Source: G965227875 sp965227875
Lineage (GTDB): Bacteria; Pseudomonadota; Alphaproteobacteria; Rhizobiales; JAJFHC01
Length of the DNA stretch: 64,000 nt
Direction: 5' to 3'
NCBI GenBank assembly: GCA_965227875.1
Contig: OZ245783.1
Coordinates: forward strand, 1,488,001-1,552,000
Shown here: one piece after another, positions 35,634-43,848 of the stretch
Layout of the letters: every line of letters starts with the position of its first letter
Numbering within the stretch: the stretch's first letter is position 1
Made by a program: the position numbers and the translations under genes
The notes under the pieces: generated by a model
What the model was told of the DNA's origin: nothing
What the model saw: the letters and a program-made list of their open reading frames with translations, nothing else
The model's database searches: none

Positions 35634-35648
35634 TGTTGCAGCGCAACA
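35634..35648. promoter_or_regulatory. inverted repeat upstream of mcd
   Basis: TGTTGC-AGC-GCAACA, a perfect 6-bp inverted repeat 47 bases before the mcd start. Its core TGCAGCGCAA is identical to a word in the ecm-ccr intergenic region (30989-30998). It resembles TGC-N-GCA operators described for PHB-responsive regulators such as PhaR, but the binding protein here is unknown. Confidence 0.5.
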
Positions 35649-35694
35649 TCACATGTCGCGCTGAAGTCATCTGGCGGAGTGGGAGACACCGGGC

Positions 35695-37386
35695 ATGAAT
35701 CACATGGCAGCAGACGCGCAGGACGCCGCGACGCTCGACGGCCTGGCCGATCTGGCGCGCGACGCGGTCGCGGCATCCGAAACCCTGCTGGCGAAAGCCC
35801 GGGCGAGCCTGCGCGACAGGGTCGCGGAAGACGGGCGTGTTTCGGCGGCTGCCCTCGACCGCGAACAGCATGCCGCCCACGGATATGCCTGGTTCGCCAC
35901 CTATGTCGAGGCGCTGCGGCAGATGTCCGCCTATGCCGACCGGCTTTCCGGAGAAGGCACGTTTGGCGAACTCGAGGCACTGATCGTCCAGTGCGCCTTC
36001 GGCGAGTATCTCGACCAGATCGCCGGCGGCATCCCGATGAACCAGACGGAATTCGCCCGTTGCGCCGACTATGGTCTCGCCTTCGCCGATGTCGCCGATT
36101 TCCGTGCCAGGCCCGCTGTCGCGACCCTGATCGAACGGGGCGCGACGCCCGCCGCCCGGGCCCGCCTCATCTCGCTCATCCTCGAACTGGACGGCGTCGC
36201 GACCTACGGCGCAAGCGGTCTCGACGAGATGCTGGAGACCATCCGCGAACAGATGCGCCGTTTCACCGAGGACCAGGTCGTCCCCCACGCGCACCGGTGG
36301 CATCTGGAAAACGAGTACATCCCGTTCGAGGTCGTCGACGCCATGAGCGAGCTCGGTGTCTTCGCGCTCACCCTGCCGGAGGAATACGGCGGCATGGGCC
36401 TGGGCAAGGAGAGCATGTGCGTGGTTTCCGAGGAACTGTCCCGCGGCTATATCGGCGTGGGCTCCATGGGTACGCGGGCCGAGATCGCGGCCGAACTCAT
36501 TCTCCACGGCGGCACCGACGAGCAGAAGCGCAAGTGGCTTCCCCTGATCGCCGAGGGAAAGATCCTGCCGACCGCCGTCTTCACGGAACCCAACACCGGG
36601 TCCAACCTCGCGTCCCTGCGCACCCGCGCGGTGCGCGACGGCGACGTCTACCGGGTCACCGGCAACAAGACCTGGATCACCCATCCCGTGCGCGCTGACC
36701 TGATGACGCTGCTCGCGCGCACCAACCCCGACGAGCCAGGCTACAAGGGCCTGTCCATGTTCCTGGCCGAGAAGCCGCGCGGCACGGACGACGACCCGTT
36801 CCCGGCCCCCGGCATGTCCGGTACCGAGATCGAGGTGCTGGGCTATCGCGGCATGAAGGAATACGAGATCGGCTTCGACGGATTCGAGGTCAAAGCGGAA
36901 AACCTGCTCGGCAGCGAGGAGGGCGAGGGTTTCAAGCAGCTCATGCAGACCTTCGAGAGCGCCCGGATCCAGACCTCCGCACGCGCCGTGGGCGTCGCCC
37001 AGTCGGCCTTCGAGACCGGCTTGCGCTATGCGCGCGAGCGAATCCAGTTCGCCCGGCCGATCATCGAGTTCCCGAGGGTGTCGGACAAGCTCGCGATGAT
37101 GGCCGTGGAGACCATGGTGGCGCGCCAGCTCACCTATTTCGCCGCCCGCGAGAAGGACCAGGGCCGGCGCTGCGACGTCGAGGCGGGCATGGCCAAACTG
37201 CTGGCCGCGCGCGTGGCCTGGAGTTCAGCGGACAACGCCCTGCAGATTCACGGCGGCAACGGGTTCGCCCTGGAGTATGATATCAGCCGGATCCTGTGCG
37301 ACGCCCGTATTCTCAACATCTTCGAGGGCGCCGGCGAGATCCAGGCGCACGTGATCGCCCGCCGTCTGCTGGACGGCAAGAACTGA
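35695..37386 (+). CDS. mcd: (2S)-methylsuccinyl-CoA dehydrogenase
   Basis: A 563-residue acyl-CoA dehydrogenase with an N-terminal extension of about 160 residues that ordinary family members lack. The extension contains HGYAWFATYVEALRQM and GGIPMNQTEFAR, typical of Mcd. The catalytic part has TEPNTGSNLASL (FAD/substrate loop), YRGMKEYEIGFDG and a C-terminal QIHGGNGFALEYDISRILCDAR. It oxidises methylsuccinyl-CoA to mesaconyl-CoA and passes electrons to EtfAB, encoded at 42-43.8 kb. Together with ecm and ccr it fixes the ethylmalonyl-CoA pathway assignment. Confidence 0.93.
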   Translation: MNHMAADAQDAATLDGLADLARDAVAASETLLAKARASLRDRVAEDGRVSAAALDREQHAAHGYAWFATYVEALRQMSAYADRLSGEGTFGELEALIVQCAFGEYLDQIAGGIPMNQTEFARCADYGLAFADVADFRARPAVATLIERGATPAARARLISLILELDGVATYGASGLDEMLETIREQMRRFTEDQVVPHAHRWHLENEYIPFEVVDAMSELGVFALTLPEEYGGMGLGKESMCVVSEELSRGYIGVGSMGTRAEIAAELILHGGTDEQKRKWLPLIAEGKILPTAVFTEPNTGSNLASLRTRAVRDGDVYRVTGNKTWITHPVRADLMTLLARTNPDEPGYKGLSMFLAEKPRGTDDDPFPAPGMSGTEIEVLGYRGMKEYEIGFDGFEVKAENLLGSEEGEGFKQLMQTFESARIQTSARAVGVAQSAFETGLRYARERIQFARPIIEFPRVSDKLAMMAVETMVARQLTYFAAREKDQGRRCDVEAGMAKLLAARVAWSSADNALQIHGGNGFALEYDISRILCDARILNIFEGAGEIQAHVIARRLLDGKN

Positions 37387-37427
37387 CGGCATCCCTGCCG
37401 CGGCAGGGCGCAGCCGGAGACAAACCA

Positions 37428-37619
37428 ATGAGCAGTTTCTTTTCCTTCCTGATCCCCATCGCCCTTGCCGCGGTGACCGTCGTCCTGCTGATGGGCCTGT
37501 GGAACATGATGCGCGGCGGAAGTTCGAACACCTCCCAGACCCTGATGCGCTGGCGCGTGCTGCTGCAGTTCGTCGCCATCATCATCGTCATGGCGGCGCT
37601 CTACTTCTCCGCTGCCTGA
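37428..37619 (+). CDS. twin-transmembrane (HIG1-like) small protein
   Basis: A 63-residue protein with two hydrophobic segments (about 5-24 and 43-61) joined by a short polar turn containing TLMRWRVLLQFVAI, which matches the HIG1/twin-transmembrane family. GGAG lies eight bases before ATG 37428. In many alphaproteobacteria such a gene stands directly before the PduO-type adenosyltransferase and etfBA; here extra genes intervene. Mitochondrial relatives assist respiratory complexes; the bacterial role is unproven. Confidence 0.8.
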   Translation: MSSFFSFLIPIALAAVTVVLLMGLWNMMRGGSSNTSQTLMRWRVLLQFVAIIIVMAALYFSAA

Positions 37620-37700
37620 CCGGGACAAGGCGTCGGGACCATCCGGCGGGACACCAAACCGCCGGAACGGTCGGGCAATCGCGCCTGAACCGGCAAACGT

Positions 37701-38108
37701 CTACGGACCGACGAGCGTCACGAAGCGCTTGATCAGGCTCTCCAGTCCCTTGAGAACCTCCGTCGCGTTGTCGATGGACTCCTGCAGGTCCCTGATCCTG
37801 GCCGCTTCGGCTGCGAGGTCCGCGTTGATCGCCTTGAAGTCCTCGATAAGTTGATCGAATTCCGGCATCGCTTCGAACTGTTTCATGATCTGCGCCATCA
37901 AACGGTTCACGTTCCGCGCACATCTACGCTGCACAGTTCTTGCACTCTTCACTTCGATCCAGAGCTGATGGCGCTCTTCTTCGTTCTCCTCGGGCGTTTC
38001 ACCGTGTTTTTTCTTGAGGTCCCGCCATCGCTTCCGCGAACTCTTCTCCAGCTCGACGGTTGCATCCAGCGCCTCTTCCAGCTGTTCCAGCATGTCTTCA
38101 TCGTTCAT
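37701..38108 (-). CDS. hypothetical coiled-coil protein
   Basis: A 135-residue, highly charged, helical protein with no signal peptide or membrane segment. Heptad-like stretches are MLEQLEEALDATVELEKS and a C-terminal AARIRDLQESIDNATEVLK, separated by a basic region RRCARNVNRLMAQIM. Its ATG is one base after the stop of the lipoprotein gene, so the pair is an operon. I do not recognise the family. The pair interrupts an otherwise common alphaproteobacterial gene order. Confidence 0.7.
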   Translation of the reverse strand: MNDEDMLEQLEEALDATVELEKSSRKRWRDLKKKHGETPEENEEERHQLWIEVKSARTVQRRCARNVNRLMAQIMKQFEAMPEFDQLIEDFKAINADLAAEAARIRDLQESIDNATEVLKGLESLIKRFVTLVGP

Positions 38109-38109
38109 G

Positions 38110-39165
38110 TCAGGACGCTCCCTTCACTTTCCTGATCGCCGCAAGAAGCTCGCCGGCGACCTGTCCGAACTCCTCGAGTTCGGCAAACACGTCCTCGCTG
38201 TTGCCGGCCCCGTCGGCGAGTGCGTCACGCAACTTGGCGTGCGCCGATGTCATCTTCGAAAAGACAGCTGTAGGGTCCTTGGCCCGCAGGACCAGAAGAG
38301 CCTGTTCTTCCGCAAGAAGCCCGTTGAGGCGTGCCATGCGCCGCTCTCCATCGAGTCCTCGCAGTTCGTCGTTGTACAGCTCCGTTTTCGAGCTGATGAC
38401 ATGGTACCGGTTGTAGAGAATCCGGTAATGCAGGCCGAGTTGCTGCTGCGCGAGCAGGTCGGCGGCAAGAGCGACGCTCTCGTGCGCCTTCGCCGTCGCA
38501 TCGCGCAGGACGAGGTAACGCTTGCGTTCCAGATATTTCGTCCCGACCCAGAGCGCCGCAGTCGACAGCGGATCGATGATCGCGCCGACACTGGGCGTGC
38601 CCGTCGCCTGTCCCGGAAACGCCTTGAGCAGGCTGGCGATCTGTGCAGACAGCTTCTTTCCCGAACTCTCGACGTCCTTCAGGTCCTTCGCGGTCGCCAG
38701 CTGGTGGAGCCCGCCGGCATAGCCGACGAGCAGCTTTGCGACCTTCCTGCCCTTGTCGACAATCGGAACGCCCGCGAGGCCTTCGTCCTGCGTCGCTATC
38801 CTGCAGTCGAGTTTCTGGAGTTTCTTGATCGCCGCCTTCTGGGCGGGGCTCACCGCAGCCGAGCGTTGTCGCCTGACAATGCGGATGAGTTCGAGATACT
38901 GACTCCGCATGGCGTCGGGAATCTGATCACAGACCTCCACCGGATCGACCTCGGCGCCTTCTTCGGCCGCGAAGGCCACCCTGCGGCGCTGATCCACGTC
39001 GGCATCGGTGTCGTTGTAGGACTCGAATGATGCCGCCATTGCGGTCACCGCGGTGCTGAACCCGCCTGTCTCCTTCTCGTAGGATCCGCTGCACGCCCCA
39101 GCAACTGCCGAAATCGATACGACAACCGAAATGCTGACGGCCTGTAGCGTGCGATTTCGTTCCAT
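38110..39165 (-). CDS. hypothetical lipoprotein
   Basis: A 351-residue protein with a signal peptide and lipobox-like AVAGAC (Cys25), predicted to be lipid-anchored. The mature part is mostly helical. A Cys pair occurs in VEVCDQIP and KLDCRIAT, and a moderately hydrophobic segment GAIIDPLSTAALWVGT is near residue 198. It may span the periplasm with a helical domain. GGGGGGAG lies before the ATG. The gene and its AT-rich upstream flank look less GC-rich than neighbours, suggesting transfer. Function unknown; cotranscribed with the coiled-coil gene. Confidence 0.72.
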   Translation of the reverse strand: MERNRTLQAVSISVVVSISAVAGACSGSYEKETGGFSTAVTAMAASFESYNDTDADVDQRRRVAFAAEEGAEVDPVEVCDQIPDAMRSQYLELIRIVRRQRSAAVSPAQKAAIKKLQKLDCRIATQDEGLAGVPIVDKGRKVAKLLVGYAGGLHQLATAKDLKDVESSGKKLSAQIASLLKAFPGQATGTPSVGAIIDPLSTAALWVGTKYLERKRYLVLRDATAKAHESVALAADLLAQQQLGLHYRILYNRYHVISSKTELYNDELRGLDGERRMARLNGLLAEEQALLVLRAKDPTAVFSKMTSAHAKLRDALADGAGNSEDVFAELEEFGQVAGELLAAIRKVKGAS

Positions 39166-39503
39166 GTCTCCCCCCAGTTTTCCGGCTGCCTCACCGCCCT
39201 TGTTGACTTTTTTCGATTACTCCCCGTCACAAGACGCAAGAAACAGCAAACACGATGAAATCATTAAGCAAATGCAGATTTATACCCCGGCTTTCAGGCA
39301 TGGTTATTCAGATTTATTTTTCGCCTACAATAACAATACTCATCGCAACGTGAATCCATCGTGACTCCCTCGAATTTGGGGAGTTCGAACGACGGGCCGT
39401 CGATTCACGCGGAAACCCGTCCTGCCCATGGTGACCCCGTCAGGCATCGGTGCTATCGAAGTCGAAACGATCAGCGCGGTTGAATCGGAGCCTCGGTCCC
39501 TGC
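39166..39503. other. AT-rich intergenic region upstream of lipoprotein operon
   Basis: This 338-bp gap between the divergent lipoprotein and dehalogenase genes is the most AT-rich stretch in the window (about 39230-39365, with runs such as TTATTTTTCGCCTACAATAACAA). It must contain promoters for both genes. A 77-codon frame over it has no ribosome site or convincing composition. The AT-richness marks a likely junction of acquired DNA. Confidence 0.55.
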
Positions 39504-40376
39504 ATGAACCTGCCCCCCAAGAAACGATTGTCCGTGAACGGGCTGGAGATGGCCTACGCGGAAACGGGCGAAGGACCCGCCGTACTGTTCCTCCACGGCA
39601 ACCCGACCTCGTCCTACCTCTGGCGGAACGTCATTCCGCATGTCAGCGGCGCGGCGAGATGCATCGCGCCCGACCTGATCGGCATGGGCGACTCCGACAA
39701 GCTGCCGGACAGCGGGCCGGACCGCTACACTTTCGTGGACCACCGCACCTATCTCGACAGGCTGATCGACGAACTCTGCCCTGAGGGCCGGATCGTTCTC
39801 GTCATCCACGACTGGGGGTCCGCGCTGGGGTTCGACTGGGCCAACCGCCACCGTGACCGCGTCCGCGGCATCGCCTACATGGAAGGCATCGTCAGGCCGA
39901 TGGAATGGGACGAGTTCAACCAGCAGGCCCGCCCGGTCTTCGAGGGCTTCCGGTCCCCCGCCGGCGAGGAAATGGTGCTGGAGAAGAACACCTTCGTCGA
40001 GCGAGTGCTGCCGGGATCGATCCTGCGCAAGCTCACCGACGAGGAAATGAACGCCTATCGCGCGCCGTTTGCCGAGCCCGGCGAAAGCCGCCGCCCCACC
40101 CTCACCTGGCCACGCCAGATTCCGCTTGGCGGGGAACCCGCCGACGTCGTCGCCATCGTCGCGGACTATGCCGCCTGGATGGCGGAAAACGACCTGCCCA
40201 AGCTCTTCATCGATGCCGATCCGGGCGCCATCCTCATAGGCCCGCAGCGCGACTTCTGCCGGAGCTGGAAAAACCAGACGGAAGTCACCGTGAAGGGCTC
40301 TCATTTCATCCAGGAAGACAGCCCGGACGAAATCGGCGCCGCCATCGCCGGCTGGCTGGCGAAGCTGTCGGCCTGA
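39504..40376 (+). CDS. haloalkane dehalogenase (HLD-II, DhaA/LinB-like)
   Basis: A 290-residue alpha/beta-hydrolase in which the specific dehalogenase residues are all visible. The halide-binding Asn33 is in HGNPTSSYLW, the nucleophile Asp103 and halide-binding Trp104 are in HDWGSALGF, the acid Glu127 is in YMEGIV, and the catalytic His is in GSHFIQED near residue 267. This Asp-Glu-His triad with Asn/Trp halide pair is subfamily II. It should cleave carbon-halogen bonds to alcohols. ATG 39504 matches the family start. The gene sits seventeen bases before the adenosyltransferase gene. Confidence 0.88.
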   Translation: MNLPPKKRLSVNGLEMAYAETGEGPAVLFLHGNPTSSYLWRNVIPHVSGAARCIAPDLIGMGDSDKLPDSGPDRYTFVDHRTYLDRLIDELCPEGRIVLVIHDWGSALGFDWANRHRDRVRGIAYMEGIVRPMEWDEFNQQARPVFEGFRSPAGEEMVLEKNTFVERVLPGSILRKLTDEEMNAYRAPFAEPGESRRPTLTWPRQIPLGGEPADVVAIVADYAAWMAENDLPKLFIDADPGAILIGPQRDFCRSWKNQTEVTVKGSHFIQEDSPDEIGAAIAGWLAKLSA

Positions 40377-40392
40377 ACACGGAGTCCCTGTC

Positions 40393-40977
40393 ATGGTCAC
40401 GCTGAACAAGATCTACACGAAGACCGGCGATGCCGGCACCACGGCGCTGGGGACCGGCACCCGCGTCCCGAAGCACCACGTGCGCATCGCCGCCTACGGG
40501 ACGGTGGACGAGACCAATGCCGTGATCGGCATCGTGCGCCTCCACACGGGCGGCACCGGGCCGCTCGACGCCATGCTGGCCCGTGTCCAGAACGACCTGT
40601 TCGATCTCGGGGCGGACCTGTGTACGCCGGACACCGGCGAAGAACTCGAATACGAACCTCTGCGCATCACCGCCGACCAGGTCACGCGCCTGGAGCGGGA
40701 GATCGACAGCCTCAACGCAGACCTGGAACCGCTGCGGTCCTTCGTCCTGCCGGGCGGCGCCCCGGCCGCCGCCTACCTCCACCAGGCCCGTACCGTCAGC
40801 AGGCGGGCCGAACGCAGCATGGTCGAACTGGCCGGCATGGACGGCGAAAAGGTCAGCGAGGAGGCCCTGCGCTACGTCAATCGCCTGTCCGACTTCCTGT
40901 TCGTCGCCAGCCGCTGGGTGAATGCGCGATCCGAAGGCGACGTCCTGTGGGTGCCCGGCGCCACGCGCGGCGAGTGA
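40393..40977 (+). CDS. cob(I)alamin adenosyltransferase, PduO type
   Basis: A 194-residue ATP:cob(I)alamin adenosyltransferase. The N-terminal ATP site reads YTKTGDAGTTALGTGTRVPK, followed by RIAAYGTVDETNAVIG. Near the C-terminus RTVSRRAERSMVEL and RYVNRLSDFLFVASRWVN are conserved. It makes adenosylcobalamin, the cofactor of Ecm (28.9 kb) and NrdJ (61 kb) in this window. It is probably co-transcribed with the dehalogenase gene upstream. Confidence 0.93.
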   Translation: MVTLNKIYTKTGDAGTTALGTGTRVPKHHVRIAAYGTVDETNAVIGIVRLHTGGTGPLDAMLARVQNDLFDLGADLCTPDTGEELEYEPLRITADQVTRLEREIDSLNADLEPLRSFVLPGGAPAAAYLHQARTVSRRAERSMVELAGMDGEKVSEEALRYVNRLSDFLFVASRWVNARSEGDVLWVPGATRGE

Positions 40978-41071
40978 CGGCCCCGGCGCGCCGGGCTCCG
41001 TCGCCGGAGGTTTCCCGCATTCCGGGTGCGCCTGCCGACAGGGCCGGAACCGTCCCGGTTCAGCCTTTCCC

Positions 41072-41100
41072 TTGAACGCCCGGGGAAAAAATCGGATAGA
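41072..41100 (+). promoter_or_regulatory. sigma-70-like promoter of rhomboid gene
   Basis: TTGAAC (41072-41077), a 17-base spacer and GATAGA (41095-41100), ending 48 bases before the rhomboid ATG. Spacing and the -35 box fit the housekeeping consensus. Confidence 0.5.
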
Positions 41101-41148
41101 CTGCATCCGGCTCCCGTCGCAGGAGCCGCGAACCGGAGCGCCTGACAC

Positions 41149-41847
41149 ATGCTGATCCCGATCAAGGACGACAATCCACTGGTCAGCGTCCGGTTCCAGT
41201 TCGTCACCGTCAGCATCATCGCCCTCAACATCTTCGTGTTTCTCTTCGTGCAGGGAGCGGTGCTCGGCGAGATCAGCAATGCCCAGGCGCTCGGCCTGGG
41301 TTACGTACCGGCCGTCTTCTTCGACCATGCCGAACTTGCACCGGACCTCTACATCCTGCCGTCGGGCGCGACGCTCGTGTCCTACATGTTCCTCCACGGC
41401 AGCTGGATGCACATCATCTCCAACATGCTGTTCCTGTGGGTCTTCGGCGACAATGTCGAGGACACGCTGGGGCACTTCCTCTTCCTGGTCTTCTACCTCT
41501 TCTGCGGCGTCACGTCGGCCCTGCTGCACGGCTGGGCGGTCTCCGAATCCCAGAACCCGCTCATCGGCGCGAGCGGCGCGATTGCCGGCGTCATCGGCGC
41601 CTACCTGATCCTGTTTCCCGACCGCAAGGTCTGGGTGCTGCTGTTCTTCGGCGTTCCACTGAAGATTCCGGCCCTCGTCGTGCTCGGGTTCTGGATCGCC
41701 ACGCAGATTTTCTCGCTCGCCGCGGGAGCCTACGGAGACACGGAAGTGGCGTGGATCGCGCATATCGCCGGCTTCTTCGTCGGCGCGGTTCTGATCTTCG
41801 CCGTGCGCGGACGTGTGCGCCGCACAATGTCCGATCCGGAGGCATGA
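41149..41847 (+). CDS. rhomboid-family intramembrane serine protease
   Basis: A 232-residue protein with about six membrane segments. HGSWMHIISNMLFLWVFGDNVED carries the conserved HxxxN region of helix two. The catalytic Ser is in GASGAIAGVIGAYL (GxSG), and the partner His in AHIAGFFVGA. The active site looks complete. Rhomboids cut membrane proteins within the bilayer; substrates here are unknown. In related genomes a rhomboid gene is often found between the adenosyltransferase and etfBA genes, as seen here. Confidence 0.9.
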   Translation: MLIPIKDDNPLVSVRFQFVTVSIIALNIFVFLFVQGAVLGEISNAQALGLGYVPAVFFDHAELAPDLYILPSGATLVSYMFLHGSWMHIISNMLFLWVFGDNVEDTLGHFLFLVFYLFCGVTSALLHGWAVSESQNPLIGASGAIAGVIGAYLILFPDRKVWVLLFFGVPLKIPALVVLGFWIATQIFSLAAGAYGDTEVAWIAHIAGFFVGAVLIFAVRGRVRRTMSDPEA

Positions 41848-42087
41848 TGTCGCGTTTCTCCGGAAAATGTCGGGGGCCACATTGACTCCGCATTTTCGCC
41901 AGACTAGGGTCTCGCACCGCGTCTCCGGAACATGGTCTGGAACGGCTGTTTTCCGCCCTTTGGAGGCATACCGGCGACGCAGGGTCCGTGACGCTCGAGG
42001 AGCGGATAGTCAAAACTGAAACCCACCCCGATCGCCTGACGCCGGAAACGGTCCGACCGACCGGTCCGGCATGAGGAGAATGAACGC

Positions 42088-42837
42088 ATGAAAGTGCTTG
42101 TCCCCGTTAAGCGGGTCGTCGACTACAACGTCAAGATCCGTGTCAAAGCCGACGGCAGCGGCGTCGAACTCGCCAATGTCAAGATGTCGATGAACCCCTT
42201 CGACGAAATCTCCGTCGAGGAGGCCGTGCGGCTCAAGGAAGCCGGGACCGCGACCGAGGTCGTTGCCGTTTCCATCGGCCCGCAGCAGTCGCAGGAGACG
42301 ATCCGCACCGCGCTCGCCATGGGGGCCGACCGCGGCATTCTCGTCAAGACGGACGAGCGGGTCGAACCGCTGGCCGTGGCCAAGCTGCTCAAGTCGATCG
42401 TCGACGAGGAGAAGCCCGACCTCGTGATCCTCGGCAAGCAGGCGATCGACGACGACTGCAACCAGACCGGACAGATGCTCGCCGCCCTTCTCGGCTGGCC
42501 CCAGGGCACCTACGCCTCGAAGATCACCATCGGCGACGGCACCATCGAGGTCGTCCGCGAAGTCGACGCCGGTCTCCAGACCATTGAACTGGACATGCCG
42601 GCGATCGTCACCACGGACCTGCGCCTCAACGAACCGCGTTATGCGTCCCTGCCCAACATCATGAAGGCGAAGAAGAAACCGATCGACGAAAAGACGCCGG
42701 AAGACCTCGGTGTCGACGTCGCGCCGCGGCTCAAGGTGATCAGCACGACGGAACCACCGGCCCGCGAAGCCGGGGTCATCGTGGAAAGCGTCGCCGAACT
42801 GGTGAACAAGCTCAAGAACGAAGCGGGGGTTATCTGA
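42088..42837 (+). CDS. etfB: electron transfer flavoprotein, beta subunit
   Basis: A 249-residue EtfB. The N-terminus MKVLVPVKRVVDYNVKIRV, the FNPFDEI-like MNPFDEISVEEAVRLKEAG and the AMP-binding LGKQAIDDDCNQTGQML are diagnostic. With EtfA it carries electrons from acyl-CoA dehydrogenases such as Mcd to ETF-ubiquinone oxidoreductase. AGGAGA lies eight bases before the ATG. Its stop overlaps the etfA start (TGATG). Confidence 0.96.
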   Translation: MKVLVPVKRVVDYNVKIRVKADGSGVELANVKMSMNPFDEISVEEAVRLKEAGTATEVVAVSIGPQQSQETIRTALAMGADRGILVKTDERVEPLAVAKLLKSIVDEEKPDLVILGKQAIDDDCNQTGQMLAALLGWPQGTYASKITIGDGTIEVVREVDAGLQTIELDMPAIVTTDLRLNEPRYASLPNIMKAKKKPIDEKTPEDLGVDVAPRLKVISTTEPPAREAGVIVESVAELVNKLKNEAGVI

Positions 42838-43778
42838 TGGCCGTTCTTCTCATCGCCGAACACGACAATTCGGAACTCAAGGAAGCCACCGCGAAGGCCG
42901 CGAGCGCCGCGCTGGAGATCGGCTCCGACGTCCACGTCCTCGTCGCTGGCAACAATTGCGGCGACGTGGCCCAGGCAGCCGCCAGGCTCGAAGGCGTGTC
43001 GAAGGTCATCCATGTCGACGACCCCCAGTTCGAACGCCCCGTGGCGGAAAACATGGCCGGCCTCGTCGTCCCGATGATGGACGGCTATGACGCGCTCGTC
43101 ACCGCCGCCAACACCGACGGCAAGGACTACACGCCGCGCATCGCCGCCCTGCTCGACGTCGCCCAGGTCTCCGACATCACGGGTGTCGTTTCCGCCGATA
43201 CGTTCGAGCGCCCGATCTATGCCGGCAACGCCATCGAGACCGTCCAGGCCACCGACGCCAAGAAGATCGTCACCGTGCGCACCACCGCCTTCCCGGCAGT
43301 CGGCGACGGCGGATCGGCTGCCGTCGAGACCGCGTCCGCACCGGCATCGTCCGGTATCGCCCGCTACAAGGGCGAGGAACTGTCGGAGTCCGACCGCCCC
43401 GAACTGACATCGGCGAAGATCGTCATTTCCGGCGGCCGCGGCATGCAGTCGGGCGACAATTTCCCGATGCTGGAGAAGGTGGCCGACAAGCTCGGCGCCG
43501 CGGTCGGCGCCAGCCGTGCGGCCGTCGATGCCGGTTTCGTGCCCAACGAATACCAGGTCGGCCAGACCGGCAAGGTCGTCGCGCCCCAGCTCTACATCGC
43601 CGTGGGGATCTCCGGCGCCATCCAGCACCTTGCCGGCATGAAGGACTCCAAGGTCATCGTCGCCATCAACAAGGACGAGGAAGCCCCCATCTTCCAGGTC
43701 GCGGACTACGGCCTGGTGGCGGACCTCTTCCAGGCGGTGCCGGAACTGGAAAGCGAACTTGAAAAAGCCGGGTACTGA
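42837..43778 (+). CDS. etfA: electron transfer flavoprotein, alpha subunit
   Basis: A 313-residue EtfA. The C-terminal FAD-binding domain is clear: GRGMQSGDNFPMLEKVAD, GASRAAVDAGF, QVGQTGKVVAPQLYIAVGIS and HLAGMKDSKVIVAINKDEEA. It forms the heterodimer with EtfB, whose gene overlaps by one base (TGATG), so the subunits are made in equal amounts. The pair should serve Mcd and fatty-acid acyl-CoA dehydrogenases. Confidence 0.96.
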   Translation: MAVLLIAEHDNSELKEATAKAASAALEIGSDVHVLVAGNNCGDVAQAAARLEGVSKVIHVDDPQFERPVAENMAGLVVPMMDGYDALVTAANTDGKDYTPRIAALLDVAQVSDITGVVSADTFERPIYAGNAIETVQATDAKKIVTVRTTAFPAVGDGGSAAVETASAPASSGIARYKGEELSESDRPELTSAKIVISGGRGMQSGDNFPMLEKVADKLGAAVGASRAAVDAGFVPNEYQVGQTGKVVAPQLYIAVGISGAIQHLAGMKDSKVIVAINKDEEAPIFQVADYGLVADLFQAVPELESELEKAGY

Positions 43779-43848
43779 TTTCAGGCAATCGGCTGTATAT
43801 TGCCCCGGCGGCGGCGCCTGAAGCCGCCGCGCGCGGGATGGAGAAGGC

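Noticed and set aside
39131..39364. 77-codon frame in the AT-rich gap
   Set aside because: It starts inside the lipoprotein gene on the other strand, has no ribosome site and no recognisable features.
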